DNA of 64,000 bases from Blasia pusilla (Eukaryota > Marchantiophyta > Marchantiopsida > Blasiales), in NCBI GenBank assembly GCA_050084515.1, contig CM114274.1:23746001-23810000 (forward strand), in the 5' to 3' direction. A model generated the notes under the pieces. That model was not told the origin of the DNA. It searched no databases and saw only the letters and a list, made by a program, of their open reading frames with translations. Positions 1 through 10,892 of the stretch are shown here, in pieces. The first letter of the stretch is position 1, and the number at the start of each line of letters is the position of its first letter. The translations under genes were made by a program, and so were the position numbers.

Positions 1-2207
1 GCTGTATCTCCTCTCAAAGAAGATTCGGTTGCTTACAATCATGCTGAATAAATGAAAAGCATTAAAAATGGTTTTATTTTATAGTTTAAACTAGTTTTGT
101 GTGGGACGAATTCATGTCGACCTATTGCTTTAGGTTTAGTTGTGTATCTGCAGCTTAACGGCACTGAATATTTTAACTCTTTGTCGGGATTCTTTATTTG
201 AAACCCTTAAAATCCCACACATAAAACTCCTCCAACTTTTTCGTTTCTTTTATCTCGCAATAACCGTAAAACAATAACACGAGGAAAACTGATCAACGAG
301 AGAGCGCTTTAAGAAGTTTAACCCGTGAGGGTGGTGAGAAGTAGACGATTTGAACACAGAAAAGGACAAAACTTTCTTTAGAACTTGTCAACTTTTAACC
401 ATGCCTAGTAGTAATAATACACGTAGTTATGACGCTTTATTTTATTTATTTTATAAATAAATAAATAAATAAATATACTTACTATCTAGAGATACCATAT
501 TCTATCTTATACTCCTTGAAATAGTGCTTCCATTGGAAACAAATCTCAAAGAGGACAAGGGAAGTCAAAAAGGGTAATGCGCAAACGGGTGGCAGCCGCA
601 AACAAGAGGGATGGTGGAAATCTATGTGTGCTATTTTAAGACCGGTTTATCTCTACTTTGAGAAATCCCTCGAGGAAGATTGAAAAGTAAGGGATTTTAA
701 TTAAGAGAGCTTTGACAAGATTCCCTTCTGACATTGGGGACTGCGAAGCTCTTCGTCATGGGAGAATTTTGGTATTGGGGTATTTTTGTGTGTGTTGGAA
801 TTATGGTTAAAAAACGGATTAGAAATGTTTAATGTGGAAGAGAAAGTTTCTTTGTTAATTACTTGCTCATAAAGTATATTCTCTTTGTCCAAAAGCGTAT
901 ATCCCGAGTGTTATTAAACTGATTAGCTGATCAAAATATGTTATTTAAGTATTGATTGTCGAGGGATGTTTGTGTGAAGCATTTGAAAGAAAAAAAATGA
1001 AGAGGATTTCTGTAACTAATGAAGATGACAAAAAGCTCCGATTAAAACTAGAGTGAATTAGTCGTTTACACTGCGTTTCTTTCAAATTAAATTTATAAAT
1101 GTTCTTCCAAAATAATCTAGAAGGAACATACGTAAAATATGATTAATCTTCATTTGTTACAACGCGTTGATTTTTCTTTCTTTCATGAATAGCTATGGAG
1201 TCGCTACTTTCTAGGGATGGACATTTCAAATTATCACATAGAATTTCCAAATAATAACCCAATAGGAAATTCCTTGTAATAGGAAATTGGTGTCATAAGT
1301 TCATAGTTACAATTTTGGATTATATTCATTATTCTGGATGTTGAAATTAAATCTTGTTTACTCGGTACATGGGGTGCTGGTTTTTGGCTCTCTATGCCTC
1401 CCTCTTTTGTATCTCTAATGGTTTTCCATCAAGCGTGTTTATTAAAGTTCATTGTTCCATTACATGGAACTCATCCCCTTAATGTGGGCCACCGTCTCGT
1501 TTCATCAATGTGCACTTGGATATGTGACGATTGACTTCATAAATTTCTAGTTTGAATCTCGTTTTCTTCATGCACAACACTCATAGAGCTCTTCTCACTT
1601 TGAAGTTGTAAGTTAGATTTCATGATGTATTGTGGCCATAATATGATGATATAGGAGGAGTGCGAGATCCCAAGGAATAGTTTCATGACACACTTTTACT
1701 TGGAAATGCAACTAGATTGGTCCATTGAGATACTACTTCCTCCAAAGTCTTCCTTCTATCCGATTTGCATGTGTGTGTATTGTGATTTATTCCATCCTAA
1801 AGTGGAGTAGGGTTGCAAGATCCCCACGGAAAGTTTGGTGCCACTTGGCAAGGGGTCAAATAATGAAAGCTTCAAAATAATCTTATTTAATTGATCCACT
1901 TTTGTTCCTTTTATTGTTATTGTGACACGCCATAGTCCAGGTAAGTATGACTAACAAGTTCAGAAATCTTAGAACCCTCCATGCACAGCTCCATGGAATA
2001 GATAAAGGGAGGCCACACGACAGTGCTATAGTAGGCTGAATGAAGTGTATAAACGTCAACTTCCATGCAGGCTTAAATTAGAGGGATTTAGCGAAAATGT
2101 TGTATTTATATTCATTTCTTTATTTCTGTACGCACGCACGCATGCATGTATGTATGTAAGTGAGTAACTAACTAGAAGTTTTGGTCAAGTAACTAGAGTT
2201 ACTGGTT
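1..2207. other. AT-rich intergenic DNA, no gene recognised
   Basis: This stretch is AT-rich and has frequent stops in all frames. The only ORF of note is a 63-codon one on the minus strand near 700-890, which has no recognisable motif and looks like chance. I see no RNA gene and no transposon coding sequence. A run of alternating purine/pyrimidine bases (CG, CA and TG steps) lies near 2128-2165. Confidence 0.6.
436..475. repeat. TTTA/TAAA simple repeat, self-complementary
   Basis: A TTTAT-rich half is followed directly by tandem AAAT units, so the two halves can pair with each other. This is an ordinary AT microsatellite. Confidence 0.7.
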
Positions 2208-3644
2208 CTACTCGTTGGTTGCATTTCGCGCGGAGATCGAAAAAAGGCTCGGAACTCTAAATGAATGAAATGAATAATAAAGCTGCGGCTGCCCTGCACG
2301 TCCTTTTCGTGGCTGCCCGTTCGTCTTGCGTAAGAAAAATAGAATCTGGTGTCCAGGACCGACGATAACTAAGAATCTTATGATTCGATGCCACCCGAAT
2401 TTCCGGGAGAGGACAAGACCGGACAGGACGGTACGGACAGGGGGACAGCTCACCGCACTTCAGGGCCCCAGTGCTCATATGCAATGTCCGGGGAGAACCG
2501 GGGTTACGTGTTGAGCTGGCCGGTAGAATGTGAGAATTGCCGAGTCATGTCGTCAGTTACCGGCCAAAAACCGAGGGTTCAGGGAGGTTGTCCTTTGTAT
2601 TCGGCTGGAATGAAGAAAACTTTGAGAATTTCCGCTCGGGTTTGTAGAGACCGGTAATGTACCGGTTGTCACGGAGAAACTCCCCGGACCCTGCAGTCAT
2701 ATGTCGCTCGTCAGTACCGTTCCTCGCTTCCACGTGGAAATGCTTTACACGTAGGTCTGCCGGGAACTGTCCCCATTTGTGTAATCGCATGCAGCGCCAT
2801 TTCCAACCGGTTGATAGCGTAACGCAGCCGGTTGCTTATCACCGAGTATTTATCGAGCTGCCCCTTCGCCCTGTTCCTCTGTATACTCCCTCCCTCCCTC
2901 TCCCATCATTTGCGCTCTCTCCGAGCTCCGGGCGAATCCCTTCGCTCACGTTTCTACGGAGATTCGGGCTCTTCTCTCTCTCTTTGTCTCTGAGTCTATT
3001 CATCCATTCTCTGTTGTGTGTCATACGCTCAGATTCATGCACGTGTAAATACTCAAGGCCTGAGCCTCTCCTATCTGTCGTTCTCTGCTCTATGCAAATT
3101 CGATCGATCCGTGTGAGCGCAAGCGATCCTCGCGTACAGGTGATGCCAAAGAAGCTCCAGCTCCTGGTGCCTGTGGTTCGTTGATACGTCGGCTACTAGC
3201 GCAGGCAGCTCTAGTACTGTTTTCTCGCTCGCTCGTCGAGCCGAAGCTGAGTTTTAGCATTGCGTCGAGTGGCTGGCTGACTTTGGCCGTGTGGCTGCCC
3301 GATGCTATTCGTTGGAGAGAGAGAGACAGCATTCTTGATCGCTGGAGAGTGAATAATTGTTTGTGCGGGGGAACTGAAGGAAGGCTATGGTGTGCAGAGC
3401 TGTGGGAGTAGAGCAGCAGCCCGCCGAGGCTGGTTGAATCGTATGAGTGGAGGGAGTGAAATAAGGGAGCGTTCTCAGAGATCGCCAGAGAGCGGTCGGA
3501 AGTGGTGCATGTGTTGAATGCTGAACTGAACGGTGTCAGGGGTTGTGTGCAGGCTGTAGTGAAGCACCCCGTCCCGTAGCTCTCGAATTGGAGCTTCACG
3601 CGGAGTGAGTGCCGATCGACGCGAGGCGAGGGAAGTGAGAAGAA
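2208..3644 (+). promoter_or_regulatory. GC-richer promoter and probable long 5' leader of the 3645 gene
   Basis: Composition changes sharply from AT-rich to GC-rich at about 2200 and stays so into the coding sequence. A TATA-like TATTTAT lies at 2847-2853, followed some 25-40 bases later by CT-rich tracts (about 2877-2910 and 2970-3000) of the kind common around plant transcription starts. If transcription starts there, the leader is about 750 bases long and has several short upstream ORFs. A CAG/GTGATG at about 3137-3145 and an AG after a T/G-rich tract near 3551 could bound a leader intron. All of this is inferred from sequence pattern only. Confidence 0.4.
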
Positions 3645-4070
3645 ATGGCGGACGAGCCTTTGCCGGAGATGCACTGGTGGTGCTGCGAGTGCAATGCTAC
3701 CAACACCAGCCCCGACCACGACCATCTACTGTGTCATAACCAGGACTGCCGGCATTACCTTTGCCCGGACTGCTTCCACCCAAAACAGGCCGGCGCGTCC
3801 AGCTCCAAGCGCAGCAAGGACACGTACGTCTACACGAACAGCGACGAAAATTACACGTACACCATCACTGTGAAGAAGAACAATGCTGCCCCGATTGTGC
3901 CTGACTCGCACTTCCAGGAGCACAAGGTCAAGCGCAAGCGCCTGCAGGCGCTCAAGATCGCCAAGAAGCTCTTCGGCAACTACGTTCGCAAGACCAGGCT
4001 CGGGAAGATGTTCCTCAGCGTCTGGAGCTTCTTGCACAGGCGCAAGAAGAAGACTCTTCTGATCGAGTAA
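3645..4070 (+). CDS. Small Cys/His-rich protein with basic C-terminus
   Basis: The 141-codon intronless ORF has a good start context (AGAAATGGC) and is clearly more GC-rich than its flanks, as expected for a real gene. Residues 11-45 hold WWCCEC, then Cys30, Cys35, His37, Cys40 and Cys43 (C-x4-C-x-H-x2-C-x2-C), so a small zinc-binding fold is likely. The middle part (about residues 55-85) is Tyr/Thr/Ser-rich and polar. The last 50 residues are strongly basic (repeated KRKR, KK and RRKKK), suggesting a nuclear signal or nucleic-acid contact. I do not recognise the family; a W-x-C-x2-C...C-x-H-x2-C-x2-C layout occurs in several uncharacterised eukaryotic proteins. No signal peptide or membrane segment is visible. 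The long leader upstream fits a regulated nuclear gene. Confidence 0.75.
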   Translation: MADEPLPEMHWWCCECNATNTSPDHDHLLCHNQDCRHYLCPDCFHPKQAGASSSKRSKDTYVYTNSDENYTYTITVKKNNAAPIVPDSHFQEHKVKRKRLQALKIAKKLFGNYVRKTRLGKMFLSVWSFLHRRKKKTLLIE

Positions 4071-6820
4071 TCTATCTGCGCCTACCGCTTACTTTGCTGG
4101 CTGGCTAGCTAGCTCAAGGTTACGTCTGAAGCACGATCATCCCGGGGATCGCTCCATGCATTCTGAATGTGACTGTCCTGCTTTTCTGCTTTAGAATGAT
4201 TCCACATGCGGAGGCCCTGTCCCATATTGTTGTATTTCAATTTTGGAACCTCCCTCCGTTATGGACACGCTCTATTGATAGTTGCACATACTTAGGCAGA
4301 GATTCGGCTTAGCTAGCTCTTCATCATCCTGTAGCCCTACTCACTCGTTTAGAGGAGAAAGAACGAGAGCTCGAGGGGGTGGATTTTGAAGAGATCCGGC
4401 TGTATTCGATAATACTCATGCGGATTTCTCATCTCGATCCATTTTTCTCGTTTTCTGTGCGCATAACTGAATCTGAGTCACACACACTGTCTTCTTCCTT
4501 CTTAGAGGGGCGTGCACAGGTACAGTTACCAACCTTCACCTTCAAGAATACGGATTGGTCTTGAAAGATAAAAGGTTTCGAATCTCTGATTGTTCCCGGC
4601 GGTAGAATGCATCATTCTTGTGAGTTTCATGATAATGTGACAAGTTTCCTTGCTCTAAATTGTAACATCCGTGAGGATCGATGGGGTAAGTGCGGCTTCT
4701 ACTGGATGGATTCGGCGTCTTCTGCACTTTTTATGCGCCGCCGGCGTACCGGGGTCATACATTTCTCCACTTCCCTTCGAGATTCACATGACAAGTTGAT
4801 TCCAAGCCATTATTGTACTGAATGATGGATCAGTTGGACCAGGATCTTTTATTTCTTCCGTGGGACCGCACGATTGGCCACGTTGCGTCGGCAATTACTG
4901 ACTCTTTACGTGCAAAAGCGAGAGATTAGCCCACGATTTAGCGCACGTCTTTAGAGCTGACAGATTAATTCGATTTCATGTGAATGGGATGAAAACGCTG
5001 CGATGCTCCGATTTCCAACTTTCAGTCCATCGCAAGAATTGAATTGCACCCACAGAGGCGACAACGCCTCTTCTCCATATCTTCCGAGCCCGGACCTCGA
5101 GCAACTCACGGCGGGACAAGAGCCAGTTTCCGACCCTGGCAATTGCTCTCAACCAATTTCGATACACTGAACAACAAATCGCAGGAACTGTTGCCGGAAG
5201 GGTTTGCGCACATGTATATGACCGCAGTCGGGGCATCGGACGAATTTCTGGGAGAGGAGAAGGTAAAGCATCCGGAAAATGGCGGTTACGCCTCATGATC
5301 ACAAGAAAAGTTAGGTTGGATTTCGATCTTTCCTCAATGGAAAGGACAAAGACATGATCGCAAAGAAGGTTAGGTTGGATCAAGATCTGTCACTGCGGGA
5401 AGGACGTAGGCGTTGAGGCTCCAACTGACGCACTCTTCCTGGACTCTCAGAGTGGTTGTTAACAATAATGGATCAATCGTTCGCTCTCGGCTGACAACTT
5501 TGTCTTTCTCCTTGAGCTTCAGTGGAATCTGTCACATACCACTTTTCGTTGGACCGGACACGGCACGCGCAAGTACGTCTTCTACTACTCATATACAACC
5601 GAAAGCTAAATAAAATCACCATTCCGTCCATCCGAACCCTCCACTGTATTCCCGCTTCGTAGGGAACACCAATTTTTGGATCCGGCCAGGAAATCCGGGC
5701 ATCCATACCAAATCGCGAGCGAGTGTTGACGTAATACCACTTATGTCTCATTCCTCTCGCTCTCACACAAATTGAAAGTCTGGTCAAAGGAAAGGCAAAA
5801 GAATCTCTTCGGATTTCTAGGTGTTATTAATCAGTAATCTATATTGTTTTCTTTTCTTTTCAAATCATTTTTTTAACGATAGAATAATTCTTCTTCTAAG
5901 TCAATAGGATAATTCAAATTCAATTGTTCATTTAAAATGAGTGAATCAAAATTATACATTTGTGCATAGGGAATATCGTTTGGAACATACTAGATTTACG
6001 TAGATATGTAATGATTTTTTGACATGAAGGAGGAGGATCATGGCGTCGGAAATGGAGGGGCGTCTAGAATTTTGCTTGTAACTATTTCCATGGTGATCTA
6101 ATCTTTTCAATCTAAGGCCCAATGTGTTCATCTTCTCAAGCTTGAATTTTGGGATCTTCTTTTTTCCACTTAAGATTGAGTTTTCCAAATTTCTTGGGAT
6201 CTTTGGACATCCTTCTCTCCTAAATGTGCTCATAGATTCCTAAACGCAATTTCACACATAGCGGTCTCCTTATAGAGTGCTATCGGGTTACCATCGGTTT
6301 AAGGGATTCCTCTTGATTTTCTTGATCTTTTGATACAGGCTGGGCCCAACGTTACAAACTTATTCCCTCATAGCAATCATTGGTGGGTGGCTCACTTACT
6401 CCTCACGTCTTCTTTTTTGGTGTTTCCAATTTCTTTCATAATTTTCTTCTGGAGTGTCGGTTTTGGATGTGCTTGGGCTTGTTTCGATTGTCTTGACGAG
6501 CTCGTTCTTTTCATATCAAGTAGGTTTTCTACTTTTTCTTCCTTTTCCGTAGGTGCCTATTTTTGTGTGCGGGTTTGTTTTAGGTCAATTCCTCCCAAAC
6601 GTCTTCCTTGCTCTTTCAACTCTTTACCTTACTGTTTCGTCCCTACATACGTTTGCTATCTCCTTAAGGACATTAGAAATTCATATTTTTGAGCCACCTC
6701 TTCCAATACCATATAGATCACTTTTCCTTTTCAATTGCTTTTTATATTTTTCTTATAGTAACTTTCAATCATAAATTTGGTATTGCCTAATTTTATTCTC
6801 TCCATCTAAATCTCTTTTGG
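4071..6820. other. 3' flank and intergenic DNA, no gene recognised
   Basis: The first few hundred bases are probably the 3' untranslated region of the preceding gene. The rest has short ORFs on both strands without domains or codon bias. Composition drifts from about even GC (4.1-5.8 kb) to AT-rich (5.8-6.8 kb). The T-rich stretch at 6330-6820 may belong to the retrotransposon that follows. Confidence 0.5.
5294..5411. repeat. Two imperfect direct repeats, period about 59 bases
   Basis: The word CATGATC starts units at 5294 and 5353. Each is followed by a near-identical block with GTTAGGTTGGAT and a variant of GATCT, then a GGAAAGGAC/GGAAGGAC box. It is a local tandem duplication with no obvious function. 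Confidence 0.6.
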
Positions 6821-7585
6821 ATGGATTCCACTACTTTTTTTTTGCTCGTTACCCTCATGCTTTCTCCAAACCAGTTTCATACGTCTTCCCTTGTCTTTGA
6901 TGACTTCCCTACCTTTGCTTCTATGTCATCAGAGATGGAGTTGGATTCTCCATCTACTCGCTTATCTGGTTTTACACGCCCTCCTACAGCCGTAACTTCT
7001 CCCCCTCGTTCACCTCCTCATCGTAGATCTCGCCACTTTCCTCGAGATGCTAACACACCCATTACACTCGCTACATTTCTTCTGGATTCTCTTCCTCTCC
7101 CCTCTTTGTCTTGTCCTATGGAGCCTAATCTTAATCCATTACTACCGAATCCTACTACTTTGCCATCCCCACATATCTCATCTATGCTCTTGCTTCCAAC
7201 TCCCATCTATTCTACCCTTATCTCCCCTCTTCCTCCTCCTCCTCCTTCCCCAACCTACTTACCCCCTCATCGTCGTCCATCACCACTTATTGCACCTCCC
7301 ACCTCCTCTCCTTGTAACCCTTCTACTTCTACATTTGTACCAAAGGTTCGTTGCATACCTTGTGGTAAGGAGTTTGCTCCTAATGGGATCAAAAGACATC
7401 AGCGGTATTGTCGATCCATGCATGGGCCTTCAATCCCTAACCCGATATCACCTCTTACTGCACTCCCCACAACAACTGCTTGGACCTGGTTAAGCCAAAT
7501 TGATCTCCTTCGCTCTTTCCATCCAAGTCTTCCTCGTCCTAGACTCTACATTAGCTGTCGTGCGCCTACTCTCCTTGAACGTTAA
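6821..7585 (+). pseudogene. N-terminal part of the non-LTR element, Pro/Ser/Thr-rich with zinc finger
   Basis: The 254-codon open frame starts with ATG in an AT-rich context. Residues about 60-175 are very rich in Pro, Ser, Thr and Leu. A finger follows at about residues 180-201: C-x2-C-x12-H-x4-C (CIPCGKEF then H and C). Single N-terminal CCHC/CCHH fingers are typical of R2-type elements, where they help bind target DNA. The frame ends in TAA where the GC-rich insert begins, so the ORF is probably truncated rather than complete. No endonuclease motif is visible in this part. Confidence 0.65.
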
Positions 7586-8520
7586 TCTTGTTTGTTGCGG
7601 AAGCGTGCGTTCAGTAGGTCACGCTCTCAACGCTGATCTGCATCCAAACACGCACTTCGGTTAGTCGGGTCTTGGATCAATCAGCGGGATTACTTTCCGA
7701 GTTCTTGTCTCGGACTCTCTCTTCAAGCTCAAACTTCCTAGTTTCGCGGTTTCCAACACGGGCAAGTCTCGAAAGACTTGGGACAGACTTTCTAGTCGGT
7801 TCGGGAACTGAACGGCGGCGTTTCGCGCCTAGCGGTTCCAATGTCCGATGAACATCCAATGAGTTCCTCACCAAGACTCGCACGAAGTGAATTGGTTGGA
7901 ATCCAAGTGTGGCATAAAGTCCACTCCCTTGGATCAGGTTTGGGTTTCGGGTTTCCGCGCCAAACTCCCGTTTCATCCCGTGCCTCTGAAACGCCGTTTG
8001 GCGCCCAAAGTGGGGTTTCGCTTCCCGAGACATCTCAGAGAAGGTACTCCCCTTACTAGTACTTCTGGGGATCTCCGGGGGCCCCCTACATTTAGGGAAA
8101 GACACCCGGGCCCTTCCAATTGGCCCTCAACCCGATTGCTCTCTGAATCGTTTTCGGCCAATATCTCAGCCTGTACTTATGAGTTTGCTGAGATCTTTGG
8201 TGCGTTGGAAGCGTCTCAAGATCAGCTTTCCAACGCGCCCTTACTTGTCCCAAACGCATCTCGGAGCTCAACGTTATGGTCCTAAACACAGTCAGATTCT
8301 CCCAAACGCTAGTCATGTTCCAAACTGGTTCTCACCTCTTTGGCAACCAACCTCCAAGACTCAACTCATCTCAAGTCTCGGCTCGCGTTTGGTCTAGGTT
8401 TCCTGGTCGCGACCACTAACGCATGAAACGCACAACTCTGTTCCGCGTTTCGTCTCTTAGACTTTTCCAAGAGACTCTACCAAACGCCTCTCCAAAGCGC
8501 AAACCTCGCGGCGTGAGTTC
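7586..8520. other. GC-rich block splitting the retrotransposon, probable insertion
   Basis: The 935-base block is GC-richer than the coding pieces on either side and has no RT-like translation, although the RT resumes in register of domain order right after it. Short words such as AAACGC, TTTCGCG and CCAAACG recur on both strands. It could be a non-autonomous insertion (MITE- or LARD-like), but I could not find clean terminal repeats or a target duplication. Short ORFs inside it have no domains. Confidence 0.45.
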
Positions 8521-8522
8521 CT

Positions 8523-10381
8523 TTGAGTTCTGATGTTTTGCTTGGTGCGTATTTGGTGTTGTTTGGTTATGAGGGTCGCGACATTAGCATTCTTATTGCT
8601 CTTTGCCCCATCACCCAACAAGTTTTGCTTTTCCCATTAGAAAGGTTAGCACGTGATCCCACAGATATCAATGCTTGGTATCTCCTATTACTCTTCCCAC
8701 AATGGATTTTAGTCCTCCCTCCAAGGGGTGGTACGACGGGTCATCGTGAAACCTCCACACGTATTCAACGCTTTATGTCTGGGGATTGGGAGAATCTTTA
8801 GAATGAGCATGTACTTCAAGCAGAGGCCTTAGCTGCGGCTCATCCCACTCAACATGCCAATCAAGGGAGGCCTTCAATACAACAACACCTTCGACGAAGT
8901 CCACTCTTAGGACAGGTTGGTGAGTTTTCACATGCAGCTCGAGCATTGGATCCTCTTTCTCTCGCGGTTCCAAGTGCGGAAATAGTGGCTCTCTTAGAAG
9001 CTCTTCACCCTCCTTCAAGAGGCGATGCTCCACCTTTTGTGGAAGACTATACAACGGACCTTGACTTGGAGGTTTTCACAAGGGCTTTCTCCATATTCCT
9101 CGCTTATCAGCAAGCGGGCTATTAGGAATGGCTTTTTAGCATCTCCGCAATTGCTTTATCCCGGAAGATTCAGCAAGTGGCTTTGTCTCTCTATATAAGG
9201 TGTGTGCATATATGGCGGCACGTCGTCTCCCATTCTCTATCTCTAGGCTCTTAGGGGCTTGTCATTTGTTGGGTATGGATAAGCCTCCTTGAGGTGTGCG
9301 CCCTTTGGCTATTGGAGAGGTTTTATACCGCTTGGTTAGTTGATCCCTATGCTTGCAATTTTGTCCTCACTTTAGTGCCCACTTGTTTCCTCATCAATTT
9401 GGAGTGGCAACTCTTGGAGGTTGTGAGGTTGTGGTGCATAGGATTCGCTCCACTCTTGATATTCATCCAGAATGGGTAGCAATTCAAGTCAATGTGGCTA
9501 ACACATTCAATTCAGTTTCTCGTGCGGCCATCTTTGAGGAGTTACGTTGTGAAGGAGGACAACTTGCGAACCTCATTCCGTTTGTTTGCTCCTTCTATGC
9601 CTATGATACATCCATTATCTATTCTCATCATGCTACTTATGGGGAATATAGTATTCTACAATTGGCTTGTGGCACACGTCAAGGTGATCCCATGGGTGGC
9701 CCACTCTTTGCCATTGCCCATTTTCGTGCCCTTTGAGCATCAACGTAAGCATTTCCATCTTGTCTTTTCCCTTCTATAGCAGATGACACTCACATTATAG
9801 GTCTTCCTTCTGAAGTGGTTTCTGCTTACACCCATTTCGTGGAGCAACTCTCTTTCTTAAACCTTAAAGTCCAACCTAGTAAATGTGGAGTAGGTCTTCT
9901 TCATACCTTCGCTCAACATTCACCCTCTTACTCCTGATTTTCCCATCTACATTGAAGGGGTAGGGTTCTTGGGGTCCCAATGGACTTCATCGACTATGTC
10001 TCAAAGTTCTTGGATGAGGCCCTTTTGAAAGACGTGGAATGGCTTCATTTGTTACCTCATCTAGGGGATCCCCAAGTGGCTTATGGGATTCTCTCCCAAT
10101 GTTTTCTACGACATCCTTCCTATCTTCTTCGCACTTGTCCTCCCACTTCAAGGTTCTTACATTGGTTGGCCTCTTTTGACGCTTCTATCTTGACAACTTT
10201 TGGTCAACTTCTTGGTCTGAATACCTTTGAGAGAGAGGATGGTGTCTCGACTTCACGACAAGCTATCTTGCCTATTTCTTTTGGAGGGGTGGGACTTTCC
10301 TCCACGGTCGCATCTGCTCCCGCAACCTTTTTGGGGAGTTGGGCGTTGATAGCACCTCCTTTTTGGGGAGTTGGGCGTTAG
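8523..10381 (+). pseudogene. Reverse transcriptase remnant of the non-LTR element
   Basis: RT homology runs through at least three frames with internal stops. 8523-8801 carries the block with NAWYLLLLFPQWILVLPPRGG. About 9270-9340 reads as the RPIAIGE-type start of the fingers in a shifted frame. 9353-9736 carries the palm: VNVANTFNSVSRAA (the first catalytic Asp is Asn in this copy) and TRQGDPMGGPLFA. The ADD box is near 9779 (ADDTHIIG). 9980-10381 is the thumb/C-terminal region, ending with a duplicated FWGVGR/FLGSW motif. Substitutions and frame changes show that it cannot encode an active enzyme. Confidence 0.7.
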
Positions 10382-10834
10382 GCTTACACTAGTTTACTTT
10401 AAATTTAGATCTAGATATGAGACAAGTAGAAAAGGAGCAACAAGTTTCCTTTTTTTTTTCTATTGGAAAGGAATTTTTTGGAAAAATTTTGATCATAGGT
10501 CTTAGAGTACAACGTCGCAAATTTCACGGTCTCAAACCCTCCTCCTATATAGATTGCATTCTTTTTCTATAAAAAATTTTAGAAAATAATTATGATCTTA
10601 TACTCTTACAGGTGCGAAAAAATGGAACTTCCGATTCATTGTCTTCGCACCTGTAAGGATACCCAAAAATAAAATTGCGAAATGTCATTGAAATTGGAAT
10701 TTGAATTTTCACATGTTTGCGTTCATAAGAGGGAGCTGCATTCCCGCACTCTTGTTTTGCAATAGTTGCATTTGGATTTGAGCGCTGATTTGTATTTTCC
10801 ATAGCCAGTAAAGTGCGTGCAGTGCATGGAGACA
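10382..10834. other. Intergenic DNA with one hairpin
   Basis: AT-rich DNA follows the retrotransposon; apart from the inverted repeat at 10605-10657 nothing is recognised. Confidence 0.5.
10605..10657. repeat. Perfect 13-bp inverted repeat with 27-base loop
   Basis: CTTACAGGTGCGA at 10605-10617 is matched exactly by its reverse complement at 10645-10657. The loop contains GGAACTTCCG. It could form a hairpin in RNA or be the core of a tiny foldback element; flanks show no duplication. Confidence 0.75.
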
Positions 10835-10892
10835 GGCAGAGCAGAGCAGAGCGGTGCAGCGCGAAGCGAAGCGGAGCAGAGCAGAGCAGCAG
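10835..10892. repeat. GAGCA/GCGAA low-complexity repeat
   Basis: Short GAGCA and GCGAA units are repeated with little interruption. It is simple-sequence DNA; long ORFs across it on either strand are composition artefacts. Confidence 0.6.

Larger units (their letters stand above)
6821..10381 (+). mobile_element. Decayed non-LTR retrotransposon, R2/Utopia-like
   Basis: An N-terminal Pro-rich region with one zinc finger (6821-7585) is followed by reverse transcriptase blocks (8523-10381) in the same orientation, now spread over several frames. Diagnostic RT pieces are an N-terminal block with DINAW and LPPRGG, a palm block with VNVANTFNSVSRAAIFEELR, a loop TRQGDPMGGPLFAIAHFRA, and ADDTHIIGLPSEV at about 9779. 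The VSRAA and PLFA-LAH-type wording is typical of the R2/Utopia side of non-LTR elements rather than L1; this placement rests on recall, not a tree. A 935-base foreign-looking block splits the two coding parts. No long poly-A tail or target duplication was seen. Confidence 0.75.

Noticed and set aside
2208-3725. Overlapping ORFs on both strands before and across the 3645 gene, up to 211 codons
   Set aside because: GC-rich leader and antisense shadow of the gene; no domains and low-complexity Ser/Leu content.
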